From contig JAPPGE010000089.1 of the NCBI GenBank assembly GCA_028821455.1, forward strand, positions 7,097-68,052: a stretch of 60,956 nt of DNA, given 5' to 3'. The notes under the pieces were generated by a model, which saw nothing but the letters and a program-made list of their open reading frames with translations, was not told the DNA's origin and searched no databases. Shown here one piece after another: positions 1 to 8,871 of the stretch. The position numbers and the translations under genes are program-made. Within the stretch, counting starts at the first letter, position 1; each line of letters opens with the position of its first letter. The stretch comes from a bacterium (GTDB lineage: Bacteria > Pseudomonadota > Alphaproteobacteria > SP197).

Positions 1-1
1 G

Positions 2-2041
2 GCCATCGGACCGGTAACGGCTCGCAACAGGTTCTACCAGGTGCCGCATTGCACCGGGAGTGGCTGGCAGAGCCCGCACATCCTTGCCGGACTGCGCGCC
101 ATGAAGGCCGAAGGCGGCTGGGCTGTGGTCAACACGGAGTACTGTTCCCCTCATCCGTCGATTGACGACACCCCCTATCCCATGGCCTCGCTCTGGGATG
201 ACCGCGACATCCGGGCGCACGCCCTGATGACCGAGCAGGTGCACGGTCACGGCTCGCTTGCCGGCGTGGAACTGGTTCTGGGCGGCGCCAGGATGGCCAA
301 TCACCTGACTCGCCAGGTGCCGCTCGGGGTGGTCAGCATGCCGCTCGCGACGGGGGAGCCCTTCCAGACACGGGCCATGGACCGTGACGACATCCGCGAG
401 GTCAGGCGATGGCACCGCAACGCCGCGCTGCGCGCCAGGGAGGCGGAGTTCGACATTGTCTACGTCTATGCCACCCACGATTACCTGCTGTCGCAGTTCC
501 TGTCGCCGGTGCTCAACACGCGCTCGGACGAGTACGGCGGGTCGCTCGCCAACAGGGTCCGCCTGGTGCGTGAACTCATCGAGGACACGAAGGACGCCGT
601 CGGTGCGACCATGGCTGTCGCGGTGAGGTTCTCCGCCGAGACGAACGGCGGCGGTGGCGGTGACGGCACGCCGGTTCCGGGCGAAACCGAAGACATGCTG
701 GGACTGCTGGGAGAACTGCCGGACCTCTGGGACATCAATGTCAGCGACTATTCCCTCGAAATGGGGCTGTCACGGTTCGTCGGCGAAGGATCCCTGGAGA
801 CCTACGTTTCGACCATCCGGTCCCTGACGACGAAGCCGATCGTGTCCGTGGGACGTTTCACCTCTCCGGATACCATGGCGGCCTGGGTGAGGAAGGGGCT
901 GGTCGATTTCATCGGTGCGGCGCGGCCCTCCATCGCCGATCCCTTCCTGCCGAAGAAGATCGAGGAGGGACGCATCGAGGACATCCGCGAGTGTATCGGC
1001 TGCAACATCTGCTACATGGGCGATGCCCGCGGCGCTCCCATCCGCTGCACACAAAATCCCACCATGAGCGAGGAGTGGCGCCGCGGTTGGCACCCGGAGT
1101 CCATCGCCAGCCGGCATTCCGCGTCGCGCGTTCTCGTCGTCGGGGCGGGTCCGGCCGGTCTCGAGGCAGCTCTCTCCCTGGGGAGACGGGGATATGACGT
1201 CGTGCTTGCCGAGGCCGACCGCGAACTCGGCGGACGGGTGAGCAGGGAAGCCAGACTTCCCGGTCTCGCCGAATGGCGGCGTGTGCGCGACTATCGGGAG
1301 ACCCAGTTGAACAGGCTTGCCAACGTGGAGATCTATCCAGAAAGCAGGCTGGGTCCGGGAGATGTCCTCGACGTGGGGGCGGACCATGTCGCCGTGGCAA
1401 CGGGCGCGCATTGGAGAGCCGACGGCTTCGGTGTCAGCAATCGCGCAGGAATCGACTGCCTCGGGCCCCGCGAGAACCTCTTCACGCCCGACGACATCAT
1501 GGCCGGGCGGTTCCCTGAAGGCCGTGTGCTCGTCTACGACGATGACCACTATTACATGGGAACCGTCATGGCCGAGGCACTGCGTGGCCAGGGTCTCGAG
1601 ACCACGCTTGTGACACCGGAGGATGTCGTCTCGGCCTGGGGTGGATTGACCCTGGACCGCTGGCGGGCCCGCAGACGGCTGATGGAGACCGGTGTCGGCA
1701 TTGTCGTGGCCCATGAACTGCTCTCCTTCGATGGCCGCCGGGCCCGGTTGGCCTGCAGTGCCAGCGGCGAGGAACAGGATATCGACGCGGACGCAATCAT
1801 TCTCGTGACATCGCGGGCGCCCGACGACGCCCTCTACCAGGCAGTCCGACGGAGCATGGAGTCGGGAGAGAAGGGCGCACCGAAGTCGCTGAAACGGATC
1901 GGCGACTGTGATGCGCCGGCCATCATCGCGGCGGCGGTGTACGCCGGACACCGCTATGCCCGCGAACTCGACACCAACGTCGATCCCGACAATCCCCTGA
2001 GGCACGACCGGGTCAACGTGGAGATGGACCATGGAAGCTGA
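2..2041 (+). CDS. Trimethylamine/dimethylamine dehydrogenase-like flavoprotein (5' end outside window)
   Basis: The old-yellow-enzyme fold fused to a pyridine-nucleotide-disulfide-reductase-like half is that of trimethylamine/dimethylamine/histamine dehydrogenases, which oxidatively N-demethylate amines and pass electrons to ETF. The frame is open from base 2, so the start lies upstream. The visible N-terminus has QVPHCTG, whose Cys (codon 50-52) matches the Cys that covalently holds FMN in TMADH. NTEYCS and DIVYVYATHDYL follow as in TMADH. The 4Fe-4S motif CIGCNIC...C is at about 992-1048, and a VGAGPAG dinucleotide fold at about 1131-1165 opens the C-terminal half. The stop overlaps the next start by 11 bases, so the two genes are probably cotranscribed. 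The family is firm; which methylated amine is used cannot be read. Confidence 0.88.
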   Translation, partial: AIGPVTARNRFYQVPHCTGSGWQSPHILAGLRAMKAEGGWAVVNTEYCSPHPSIDDTPYPMASLWDDRDIRAHALMTEQVHGHGSLAGVELVLGGARMANHLTRQVPLGVVSMPLATGEPFQTRAMDRDDIREVRRWHRNAALRAREAEFDIVYVYATHDYLLSQFLSPVLNTRSDEYGGSLANRVRLVRELIEDTKDAVGATMAVAVRFSAETNGGGGGDGTPVPGETEDMLGLLGELPDLWDINVSDYSLEMGLSRFVGEGSLETYVSTIRSLTTKPIVSVGRFTSPDTMAAWVRKGLVDFIGAARPSIADPFLPKKIEEGRIEDIRECIGCNICYMGDARGAPIRCTQNPTMSEEWRRGWHPESIASRHSASRVLVVGAGPAGLEAALSLGRRGYDVVLAEADRELGGRVSREARLPGLAEWRRVRDYRETQLNRLANVEIYPESRLGPGDVLDVGADHVAVATGAHWRADGFGVSNRAGIDCLGPRENLFTPDDIMAGRFPEGRVLVYDDDHYYMGTVMAEALRGQGLETTLVTPEDVVSAWGGLTLDRWRARRRLMETGVGIVVAHELLSFDGRRARLACSASGEEQDIDADAIILVTSRAPDDALYQAVRRSMESGEKGAPKSLKRIGDCDAPAIIAAAVYAGHRYARELDTNVDPDNPLRHDRVNVEMDHGS

Positions 2042-2789
2042 CGATACCCTGCCGATAGCCGAAGTCTGGTTTGCCATCGAGGCTCTCGATGACGGCATCA
2101 TCCGGTTCCGGGAGGACCACATCGATTCCTATGCCGTTGGTGACATCTGGCTCGTCCGCGGCCGGGACCGGGACCTTGCGGTCGATACGGGCACCGGCAT
2201 CGTGCCGCCCGCCCCGCTCGTCGAGGCCGTGGCCGGCAAGCCCGTCACCGCCGTTGCCCTCAACTGCTATTACGACCATGCCGGCGGCTGGGCGAGTTTC
2301 TCCGACCGGGTCTGTCATCCCCTCGACGCGCCGGAATTGCGCGCGCCCACCCGGGAAAGCGTGGGCGCGGGAACCTATCTCAACCGGACGACGCTGTGGG
2401 CGCTGCCACACGAACACTACGACGTGGACGACTACACCATGACACCGGCCGAGCCGACGCGCCTTGTCGAGGAGGGATCGCAGTTCGATCTGGGCGACCG
2501 CGTCATCGATGTCCTGCATGTCCCGGGGCGTTCACCAGGTGGTCTTGCGATCTGGGACGGGGCAAGCGGTACGCTCTTCACCAGCGACATGCTCTACGAC
2601 GGCGATCACGGACCCGCCTGGCCGCCCCCAGAACCGGCTGCCTACTGCGCCAGCCTGCGACGCATGCGCGAACTCCCGGTCAAGCGCGTCTGTCCGGGTC
2701 ACTACGGTGTCATGGACCGCCAGCACATGCTCGACGTCATCGATTGGCAGCTGACCGATCTCGAACAAGCCGACGGGGCAGCTAGCTGA
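2031..2789 (+). CDS. MBL-fold protein with altered metal site, cotranscribed with TMADH-like gene
   Basis: A 252-residue metallo-beta-lactamase-fold protein whose start overlaps the end of the TMADH-like gene. The normal HxHxDH motif is replaced by N78-C-Y80-Y-D82-H83. The later PGHTPG motif reads PGRSPG (R167), so all three usual site-1 histidines are missing. The site-2 set looks intact: D82, H83, D186 (TSDML) and H224 (CPGHYG). The fold is known for hydrolases of thioesters, lactones, phosphodiesters and similar substrates. With this ligand set it may bind one metal or act without a site-1 metal. Its job is presumably tied to the upstream amine dehydrogenase, by operon context only. Confidence 0.8.
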   Translation: MEADDTLPIAEVWFAIEALDDGIIRFREDHIDSYAVGDIWLVRGRDRDLAVDTGTGIVPPAPLVEAVAGKPVTAVALNCYYDHAGGWASFSDRVCHPLDAPELRAPTRESVGAGTYLNRTTLWALPHEHYDVDDYTMTPAEPTRLVEEGSQFDLGDRVIDVLHVPGRSPGGLAIWDGASGTLFTSDMLYDGDHGPAWPPPEPAAYCASLRRMRELPVKRVCPGHYGVMDRQHMLDVIDWQLTDLEQADGAAS

Positions 2790-3017
2790 CACAAGGCGGA
2801 GGAGATCCCCTGCGAGCAGCGCTGGTCAACAGTGCGCTGCTCGACCGAAGCGGGGGATGTTGAACTTGCTGGCCGTGATGTCCACGCCCCGGCCGTGCGT
2901 GTCGACCGGCTCGATCGTCGTCCGGCTGGATTCCGTGGTACAGTCTCGGATGCTCTCAGTGTGGATACATGGGTACGATGCAGTGTCATCGCCCCCTTCG
3001 TCCAGCAGCACCACCAA

Positions 3018-3245
3018 TCAGGGTCGCCGATAGACCGAACGGCGATGATCGACCTCAATTGCGAGCACCAGCAGCTGGTCGTCACGAAGCTCGCACAGGA
3101 TGCTGTAGTCTCCGACACGGTAGCGCCAGAAGGCACCGAGCTCGGAGATCCGCAGCGGCCTTCCGAGCTGACGCGTCTCAGGAGGGCATCGCTGCCGAAT
3201 TCACCGTTTGGCTCTGTGATTTGTCGTCGCCTTCTTGAAACACAT
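3018..3245 (-). pseudogene. Remnant of a RelE/ParE-family toxin gene
   Basis: Read on the minus strand, the last part of this stretch encodes LGRPLRISELGAFWRYRVGD, then YSILCELRDDQLLVLAIEVD and HRRSVYRRP before a stop. This matches the C-terminal half of RelE/ParE toxins (GxYRVRVGDYR..., then a terminal HRREVYR). In the same frame upstream, the short FKKATTNHRAKR segment is followed by an internal TGA, so the toxin cannot be made in full. No antitoxin gene lies beside it, because the EamA gene ends only 25 bases upstream on the same strand. The stretch from 2790 to 3017 contains nothing else I can recognise. Confidence 0.6.
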
Positions 3246-3270
3246 TCCGAGCACCCCGACGAATGATCAA

Positions 3271-4167
3271 TCAGGCACGCATGCGTCTCCTTCGCGCGGC
3301 AACGCGCTCGCGATGGATGATGTAGAGACCAGCCGCAATGATCACACTTGCGCCGATCATCACTTCCCGGCTGGGCCACTCGCCCCAGATCAGGAATCCC
3401 AGCACCACGCCCCAGACGAGCCCGGTGTATTCGAACGGCGCGAGCACGGAGGGTGGCGCAATACGAAAGGCCGCCGTCATCGCGTACTGGGCGAGTCCCG
3501 CCATGAGGCCGACGGTTGCCAGGACGACGGCGTCGTCCCAATCGGGTGTCACCCAGACGAAGGCGACGGCGATGGTGCTGAAGATGGTGAAGGCCAGCGC
3601 GGTGTAGATCGAGAGCGAGGCGGTGGTCACCACGCGGCCCAGCACCCGCGTCATCAACATGCCGGTGGTGAGCATGATGTTCGAGGCAAGCAGCAGCACC
3701 GCGCCTTCCCAGGGAATCTGTCCGCCCGGCCGGACGACGAACAGCACCGCTGCGAATCCCAGCAGCACCGCACCCCAGCGGTGCGGACCGACCGGTTCCT
3801 TCAGGATCCAGGCCGAGGCCGCGGTGATGAAGATGGGCGCCGCCATGCCGACAGCCACGGCATCGGCCAGGGGCATCAGCGGCAGCGCGAAGACGAAACT
3901 CGCAAAGGCGCAGAATCCGACCGCACCGCGCAACATGCTGAGCATGTGAAGCCGCAGGGACATGCGTTGCAGGCCACCTTGACGGCTCGCCAGCAGGAAG
4001 ACCGGCGCCATGCCGAACAGGCTGCGCCAGAAGAGGATGACGAAGACGGGGTAGGTCGCGGCATACCATTTGCTGGCCGCGTCGTGCAGCGCCCAGATGC
4101 CGACCGCCAGCACGATGAGGGCGATTCCCAACTGCGGACGATCATGACCCTTGGTCGTTGCGTTCAC
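3271..4167 (-). CDS. EamA/DMT-family transporter
   Basis: A 298-residue integral membrane protein of the drug/metabolite transporter superfamily. About ten hydrophobic segments are arranged as two EamA repeats, the second starting near residue 155. The N-terminal repeat contains WALHDAASKWYA and FWRSLFGMAP, typical of EamA proteins with an early Arg in the second helix region. The C-terminus is short, basic and cytoplasmic-looking (RERVAARRRRMRA). The substrate cannot be predicted; family members export or import amino acids, nucleotide sugars and other small metabolites. It stands alone, with a RelE remnant downstream and a gene-poor stretch upstream. Confidence 0.85.
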   Translation of the reverse strand: MNATTKGHDRPQLGIALIVLAVGIWALHDAASKWYAATYPVFVILFWRSLFGMAPVFLLASRQGGLQRMSLRLHMLSMLRGAVGFCAFASFVFALPLMPLADAVAVGMAAPIFITAASAWILKEPVGPHRWGAVLLGFAAVLFVVRPGGQIPWEGAVLLLASNIMLTTGMLMTRVLGRVVTTASLSIYTALAFTIFSTIAVAFVWVTPDWDDAVVLATVGLMAGLAQYAMTAAFRIAPPSVLAPFEYTGLVWGVVLGFLIWGEWPSREVMIGASVIIAAGLYIIHRERVAARRRRMRA

Positions 4168-4820
4168 GTCCTGCTCCGCTCATTCCTCATCCGGGTACAT
4201 TGTGCCGGTGGATGTCCCCTTGTTCCGGTGCGCCTGCGTTCACTGCCATGCGGTTCCGTCCGGCCCTGCTTCAAGGGGACGCTTCAGCGAAACGAAACCG
4301 GCCTGAACGATGGGTGTCCGACGGGACACCAAATCATGCACGCGCGGGTACGGAACAACGCTCATGGGACCGTCCAGGGGTTGCCCGTCCGGACTGTGGT
4401 GCGGGATCACAAGCACCCTCGCGCCTTACCATGCGAGAGTCCTGCCGGATAGAGGTCACGCCGACAGGTTCGACCTCGCCAACGCCGCCACCGACACGCC
4501 GTCAATCCCGCCTCGGTGGCACAGCAGTCAAGGGCGGCGCGTGCTCGATGACCAGCCAGATACGGGATTTCTTCAGAATCCCACCGACGAGAGGCTGACC
4601 GTGCTTCTTGCGTCGCGTTGGCATCGCGCATGCCGGGGGCTCGGCTCCTTCATGAGCCCCGCCGACATCGATCACGGCCGGAGCCGTTACGGTGAACTCT
4701 CAGCGTCAGGCGGCGCCTTCCTCGATGTCGGTGTCGACATCGGCGGCGCGGCAGTCTTCCGCCGGGCGGTAGAGCACAGCGTGGCTCGAGCAAGCGGTCT
4801 CACCAAAGACGGCGGAGTCC
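4168..4820. other. 653-base stretch with no recognisable gene
   Basis: Reading frames exist on both strands but none resembles a known family, has a good ribosome binding site or shows protein-like composition; they read as Arg/Pro/Ser-rich frames typical of GC-rich noncoding DNA. The stretch separates the EamA gene from the amine oxidase gene, both on the minus strand, so it must include the EamA promoter. It may contain decayed genes beyond recognition. Confidence 0.5.
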
Positions 4821-6158
4821 CTATGACAGGATGGCGGCGACCTCCAGGGCGACCGATCGGCCGTTGAGCCAGGCGCCGCCGGCGAGCTGGTACCATGGCG
4901 CGGCCGTGGCCTCGCCGGCAAAAAAGATCCTGTCGGCGACCGGTCGGGCAAGTTCGGCCCGGGCGTCATGGTGGCCGGGGAGCGCTGCGGCATAGGCGCC
5001 GCGTGTCCAGGGGTTGCTGTCCCAGTCTGTCGCCAGTCCCTTGACGAAGTGCTTGTGCACGTCACTACCGAAGATTGCCGCAAGCTCGCCCAGGGCGAAA
5101 TCGATCGCGGCATCGGATCCCGCTGCCGCCAGTTCGCGGCCGAAGCGCCCTCCCGTGAAGCCGATCATGAGATCGAAGCTGAAGGGGAAGGTGAGGAAAT
5201 AGCATGCCCGTGCCGGCAGCAGGTTCTCCACGTGATAGGTCAGCCAGTTGTTGTCGCCGAGACCGAACCGCTTGCCATCGAACTCGAGGGCGATCTTCAT
5301 CAGGAGCCCCATCGGCAAGCGATCGATGGCTTCCTGCTTCCACAGCGGAAGGGCGGGCGCAAAGGAGATGTCTCCGGAGCCCAGCACGCCCGTGGATACG
5401 GTGACGATGCAGGCCCGTGCCCGCACGGTGCCGGTGGGAGTCTCCACCGCCACTCCCTCGCCACTCCAGTCGATTGCGGTGACCGGAGTTTCCAGCATGA
5501 CGGGAAGAGCGGAACCATCGCGGGCAACGAGCGTGCCGTACCCCTCACGGATCATGTAGTAGGCGCCGACATCGCCATACATCCAGTTGTCCAGGGTCGA
5601 CAACTCGTCAAAATCGACGGCGAAATCCATGGCTCCCATCCACGTCTGGGAAACGCCGGAAAACGGCATGTCAGACGGGACAACCGTCGATGCGGCGACA
5701 TCGAGACCATCGCGTCCCGCCTTGTTGAGAGCGCTGTTGATGGCGTCCCAGGCGCGGTCGTACTCCCTCCTTTCCTGGCCGGTCGCCTTGCGATCTCCGA
5801 CGAAGACCGATTCTCCGGCGCTGTTGTGGTTGTGCAGCGTGAAGCCCCACTCGCGCGCCATGGCTATATAGGGAAGATCCGCCGGACCCATGACCCAGGA
5901 ACATCCGTGATCGAAGGGCACACCGAAGGTGTCGCTTTCTGTCCATGCTCGTCCACCCACTCTTCCCGCGGCCTCGAGGACGAGAACGGACAATCCCTCA
6001 TCCAGCAGGGTCCGGGCTGCGGCCAGGCCGGCCGCCCCGGCTCCCACCACCACCACATCCGGATTGCCGGAAGCACCAAGGGCACCGGAAGGCAACGCCA
6101 CCGTCGCCCCGAGGCCGGCCAGAAACGACCGGCGAGAGAATGGCTGTGCATGATTCAT
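4821..6158 (-). CDS. Tat-exported flavin amine oxidase
   Basis: A 445-residue FAD-dependent amine oxidase of the monoamine/polyamine oxidase superfamily, which oxidises amines to imines or aldehydes with release of H2O2. The start at 6158 follows a GGAG about 11 bases upstream; an in-frame upstream ATG at 6185 lacks one. The N-terminus is a twin-arginine signal, SRRSFLAGLG at residues 8-17, implying export of the folded flavoprotein. Next come the dinucleotide fold VVVVGAGAAGLAAA, the GRVGGRAWT motif, and the C-terminal FAD-contact block FFAGEAT...GGAWLNGR. It is the second amine-oxidising enzyme in this part of the window after the TMADH-like gene, but the two are not in one operon. Substrate unknown. 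Confidence 0.88.
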   Translation of the reverse strand: MNHAQPFSRRSFLAGLGATVALPSGALGASGNPDVVVVGAGAAGLAAARTLLDEGLSVLVLEAAGRVGGRAWTESDTFGVPFDHGCSWVMGPADLPYIAMAREWGFTLHNHNSAGESVFVGDRKATGQERREYDRAWDAINSALNKAGRDGLDVAASTVVPSDMPFSGVSQTWMGAMDFAVDFDELSTLDNWMYGDVGAYYMIREGYGTLVARDGSALPVMLETPVTAIDWSGEGVAVETPTGTVRARACIVTVSTGVLGSGDISFAPALPLWKQEAIDRLPMGLLMKIALEFDGKRFGLGDNNWLTYHVENLLPARACYFLTFPFSFDLMIGFTGGRFGRELAAAGSDAAIDFALGELAAIFGSDVHKHFVKGLATDWDSNPWTRGAYAAALPGHHDARAELARPVADRIFFAGEATAAPWYQLAGGAWLNGRSVALEVAAILS

Positions 6159-6320
6159 GGTCGATGTGATTCTCCAGATTGTCACCCGTACTGAGTCCGG
6201 TTGCCCGTGGACTCTCGTGAGCCCACGCCAGCTTGGTGAGCATCACCAAATTTTGCTGACTGGTCAATCAAATTTGAGTCCGGCGCAACGTGGCGCAGAT
6301 GCGCGTAGACCGACCGCTTA

Positions 6321-6351
6321 CTTCAGCCCGCCCCGCGGCAGCGGGCTGAAG
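6321..6351 (-). terminator. Perfect 10-bp hairpin downstream of the small membrane-protein gene
   Basis: CTTCAGCCCG (6321-6330) and CGGGCTGAAG (6342-6351) are perfect complements around an 11-base GC-rich loop. The hairpin lies 20 bases beyond the stop of the minus-strand gene at 6372 and before the amine oxidase gene. There is no T-run, so it may be a rho-assisted terminator or an mRNA 3'-end stabiliser. Confidence 0.45.
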
Positions 6352-6371
6352 TCATCCGTGATGGGGGAGGA

Positions 6372-6629
6372 TCATGCCAGGTAACGTGACCTGCGGCGCC
6401 GGCGGATCAGCAGGAGCACCGCGCTGACGACAGCCGTGACGATCCACAAGGGACATCCCAGCACGGGCAGGCCGACTTCGAGCCACAGGTCGGGATCGAC
6501 ATCCTTCTCGATCAGTGCCTGCAATCCGACAAGACTGTTGGCATCGATCATGGCCCAGAGATCGCCGATGGAAAGGGACGTGTAGAGAATTGCCAGCACC
6601 ACGGTGATGATGACAAAGAGACTTGTCAT
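6372..6629 (-). CDS. Small two-helix membrane protein, unknown function
   Basis: An 85-residue protein starting at the ATG at 6629, which has GAGGTG about ten bases upstream. A GTG 54 bases further upstream gives a longer frame but has no such site. The protein has a hydrophobic segment at residues 2-20, an acidic linker (IEKDVDPDLW), a second hydrophobic segment at about 50-72, and a strongly basic end (RRRRRSR). That suggests an inner-membrane protein with a cytoplasmic C-terminus. I do not recognise a family, and no neighbour suggests a role. Confidence 0.55.
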   Translation of the reverse strand: MTSLFVIITVVLAILYTSLSIGDLWAMIDANSLVGLQALIEKDVDPDLWLEVGLPVLGCPLWIVTAVVSAVLLLIRRRRRSRYLA

Positions 6630-6936
6630 GATGAATCGCACCTCGGACAACACAATCTCCCTGGTCCCGGAGGGTCCTCTCACGGCGTACGGTCGAGGGG
6701 AGTCACCGATCCGGCTATCCGCACGACAGGCAGTGTAGCCGACATCCCTTCATCCGTCATGGTCACCCTGGTGGATGTTGACGCCATGCGGGGTAGGGGC
6801 GAGATTGGCCCGGCGCGAGGATCGGGGAGCGGCCATGTCCGCCGCACAGCAGATGGTAACGTTGTCACCACGCCGGTTCCGGGTGATACCGTGGTAGAGC
6901 CGGGATGACAGACCCGGACCGGCCACAACGTGTGAC
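6630..6936. other. 307-base intergenic region, no gene seen
   Basis: A divergent spacer between the small membrane protein (minus) and the SLC13-type transporter (plus). It should hold both promoters. I see no convincing coding frame, repeat or RNA element. Confidence 0.4.
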
Positions 6937-6939
6937 GTG

Positions 6940-8796
6940 ATGCCGGCGGATCCCGGAGCATTCATCGCCTTTGCATCCATCGTTCTGGCGCTGGTGCTCT
7001 ATGCAGCGCCACGGGCGTCGATGGAACTGGCTTCGCTCACCATCCTGTGCCTGTTGATGCTGGCGTTCCAGGTGTTCCCTGAAACCGGAGCGGATGGCCG
7101 CAACAAGCTGGGACCCGATGCCTTGCTGGCCGGGTTCGCGAGTCCAGCCCTGCTCGCCCTGATCGGCCTCATCGTCATCGGCCAGGGTCTGGCCCAGACC
7201 GGAGCACTCGACCATCTCGCCAGGGTTCTGCTGGGCGCGGCGGGCGGGCGACCCAATGTGGCGCTGGTCTTTTCCCTCGTGACCGTGCTGTTGATCAGCG
7301 GAATTCTCAACAATACGCCTGTCGTGGTGATCTTCATTCCCATCCTGCAGGCTTTCGCCAGCCGTGCCGGCACGCCTCCGAGCCGAATTCTGATGATCCT
7401 GAGCTATGCCGCCATCCTGGGCGGCATGACGACACTGGTCGGCTCGAGCACCAACCTCCTGGTCGATGGCATGCTGCATGACCTCGGGCAGCCAGGATTC
7501 GGTTTCTTCGACTTCACGGTGCCGGGGCTCGCGATTGCCGTGCCGGGGCTTCTCTTTGCCCTTGTCGTGGTGCGGCGCCTGCTCCCCGGACACGACACCT
7601 CCGGTGAGTCCACCCTGGCGTCCGAACGCCAGTTCCTTGCCCAGATCGACGTCGTGAGAGACCGCCCACTCCACGGACTCAAGCCAAGGGGTGGTTTCTT
7701 CCCCGACCTTGGCGAGGTGACGGTCCATGCCATCCGCCGCGGAGAGACCGGCCTGCTGCCGCCATTCGAGGACGACGCGGCGTTGCGCCACGGCGATGTC
7801 CTCATCGTCAGTGCGACACGGGCCTCGCTCACCGAGACGGTTCGCGGCCAGATGGATCTCCTGCATCCCTCGCTGGGTGATGCCTGGATTCCGCGCGAGG
7901 ACGAGTCCCACGGCAAACCACCCTGGCTGCGTGGCCGCCAGACGCTGAGCGAGATCATGGTCACGCCGGGTTCGGAACTCATTGGCCGCACGCTGGAACA
8001 GATCGGGTTTCGTTATCGCTACAACTGTGTCGTGGTCGGCGTGCAGCGCCGGACCGCCCGCATACGGCGGCCCATTACCGACCTGCCGCTTTCCGCAGGG
8101 GACATACTGCTGATTCAGGGAACTGCCGAGGCCAAGTCAGGCTTGAGGGGGCGTCCGGGCATCCTGCCGATCGAGTGGTCGGTGAGCGATATTCCGTCGG
8201 CGCCCGAGGCGTGGCGGGCACTCATCATCTTTTCCATCGTGATCGGTGTGGCGGCACTCGATATCGTGCCGATCGTCGTCAGCGCCCTTGCAGGGGCGGT
8301 CGCCATGCTGGCCATCGGTGTCATGACTCTGCGTCAGGCAGGACGTTCCATCGGTGCGGACCTGGTCCTCATGATTGCCGCCGCCCTGGCCCTGGGCAAG
8401 GCACTGCAGGAAACCGGCGGGGCAGAGATACTCTCGGGCCTGCTTGCCAGTCTTCTTGGTGATGCGCCGCCACAGGTCGTACTGTCCGCCTTCTTTCTGC
8501 TCGTTGCGGTGCTCTCCAACCTGGTGGGCGCCAAGGCGGTTGCCGTCCTTTTCACACCCATTGCCGTGTCGCTGGCAGCGGACGTCGGCGCTCCCGTTGA
8601 ACCCTTCGCCGTCGCCGTGGTGTTCGCCGCCAACTGCGCGTTCGCCACGCCGATGGGTTTTCCCACCAATCTCCTGGTGATGGGGCCTGCCGGATACAAG
8701 TTCATGGACTTTGTCCGCGCCGGTTTGCCCATGGTCCTTTTCGTGTGGGCGACCGCCTCCATCGTGCTCCCCTTCCATTACGGCCTGTGGGACTGA
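6940..8796 (+). CDS. SLC13/DASS-type transporter with two RCK_C (TrkA-C) domains
   Basis: A 618-residue membrane protein. N- and C-terminal halves, each of about five to six helices, flank a soluble middle (about residues 215-400) that carries two TrkA-C/RCK_C-like domains, the second beginning near SEIMVTPGSELIGRTLEQ. The substrate and cation motifs of the DASS fold are visible: NNTPVVV and GSSTNLLVDG in the first half, ATPMGFPTNLLVMGPAGY in the second. Relatives carry sulfate or dicarboxylates with Na+ or H+. A GTG directly before the ATG (6937) is an equally possible start. A class II aldolase follows 75 bases downstream on the same strand. Substrate uncertain. Confidence 0.85.
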   Translation: MPADPGAFIAFASIVLALVLYAAPRASMELASLTILCLLMLAFQVFPETGADGRNKLGPDALLAGFASPALLALIGLIVIGQGLAQTGALDHLARVLLGAAGGRPNVALVFSLVTVLLISGILNNTPVVVIFIPILQAFASRAGTPPSRILMILSYAAILGGMTTLVGSSTNLLVDGMLHDLGQPGFGFFDFTVPGLAIAVPGLLFALVVVRRLLPGHDTSGESTLASERQFLAQIDVVRDRPLHGLKPRGGFFPDLGEVTVHAIRRGETGLLPPFEDDAALRHGDVLIVSATRASLTETVRGQMDLLHPSLGDAWIPREDESHGKPPWLRGRQTLSEIMVTPGSELIGRTLEQIGFRYRYNCVVVGVQRRTARIRRPITDLPLSAGDILLIQGTAEAKSGLRGRPGILPIEWSVSDIPSAPEAWRALIIFSIVIGVAALDIVPIVVSALAGAVAMLAIGVMTLRQAGRSIGADLVLMIAAALALGKALQETGGAEILSGLLASLLGDAPPQVVLSAFFLLVAVLSNLVGAKAVAVLFTPIAVSLAADVGAPVEPFAVAVVFAANCAFATPMGFPTNLLVMGPAGYKFMDFVRAGLPMVLFVWATASIVLPFHYGLWD

Positions 8797-8871
8797 GCCC
8801 GCCGCCCTGCCGGTTGACGGCCACCGGGTGCCGGGGGAGATTGACGGCACGGGCAACAGCGGGGATGGGCG

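Noticed and set aside
770..2122. A 450-codon minus-strand frame opposite the TMADH-like gene.
   Set aside because: It is antisense to a gene with clear catalytic motifs; long antisense frames are common in GC-rich DNA. The same applies to long frames opposite the atp operon (40186-41337), ftsH (26725-28236) and the binding protein (56967-58625).
2826..3017. A 63-codon minus-strand frame ending next to the RelE remnant.
   Set aside because: No recognisable domain, and its position after a dead gene gives no support for expression.
4407..4631. A 74-codon minus-strand frame in the gene-free stretch near 4.5 kb.
   Set aside because: Arg/Ala/Cys-rich composition, no ribosome binding site and no family resemblance.
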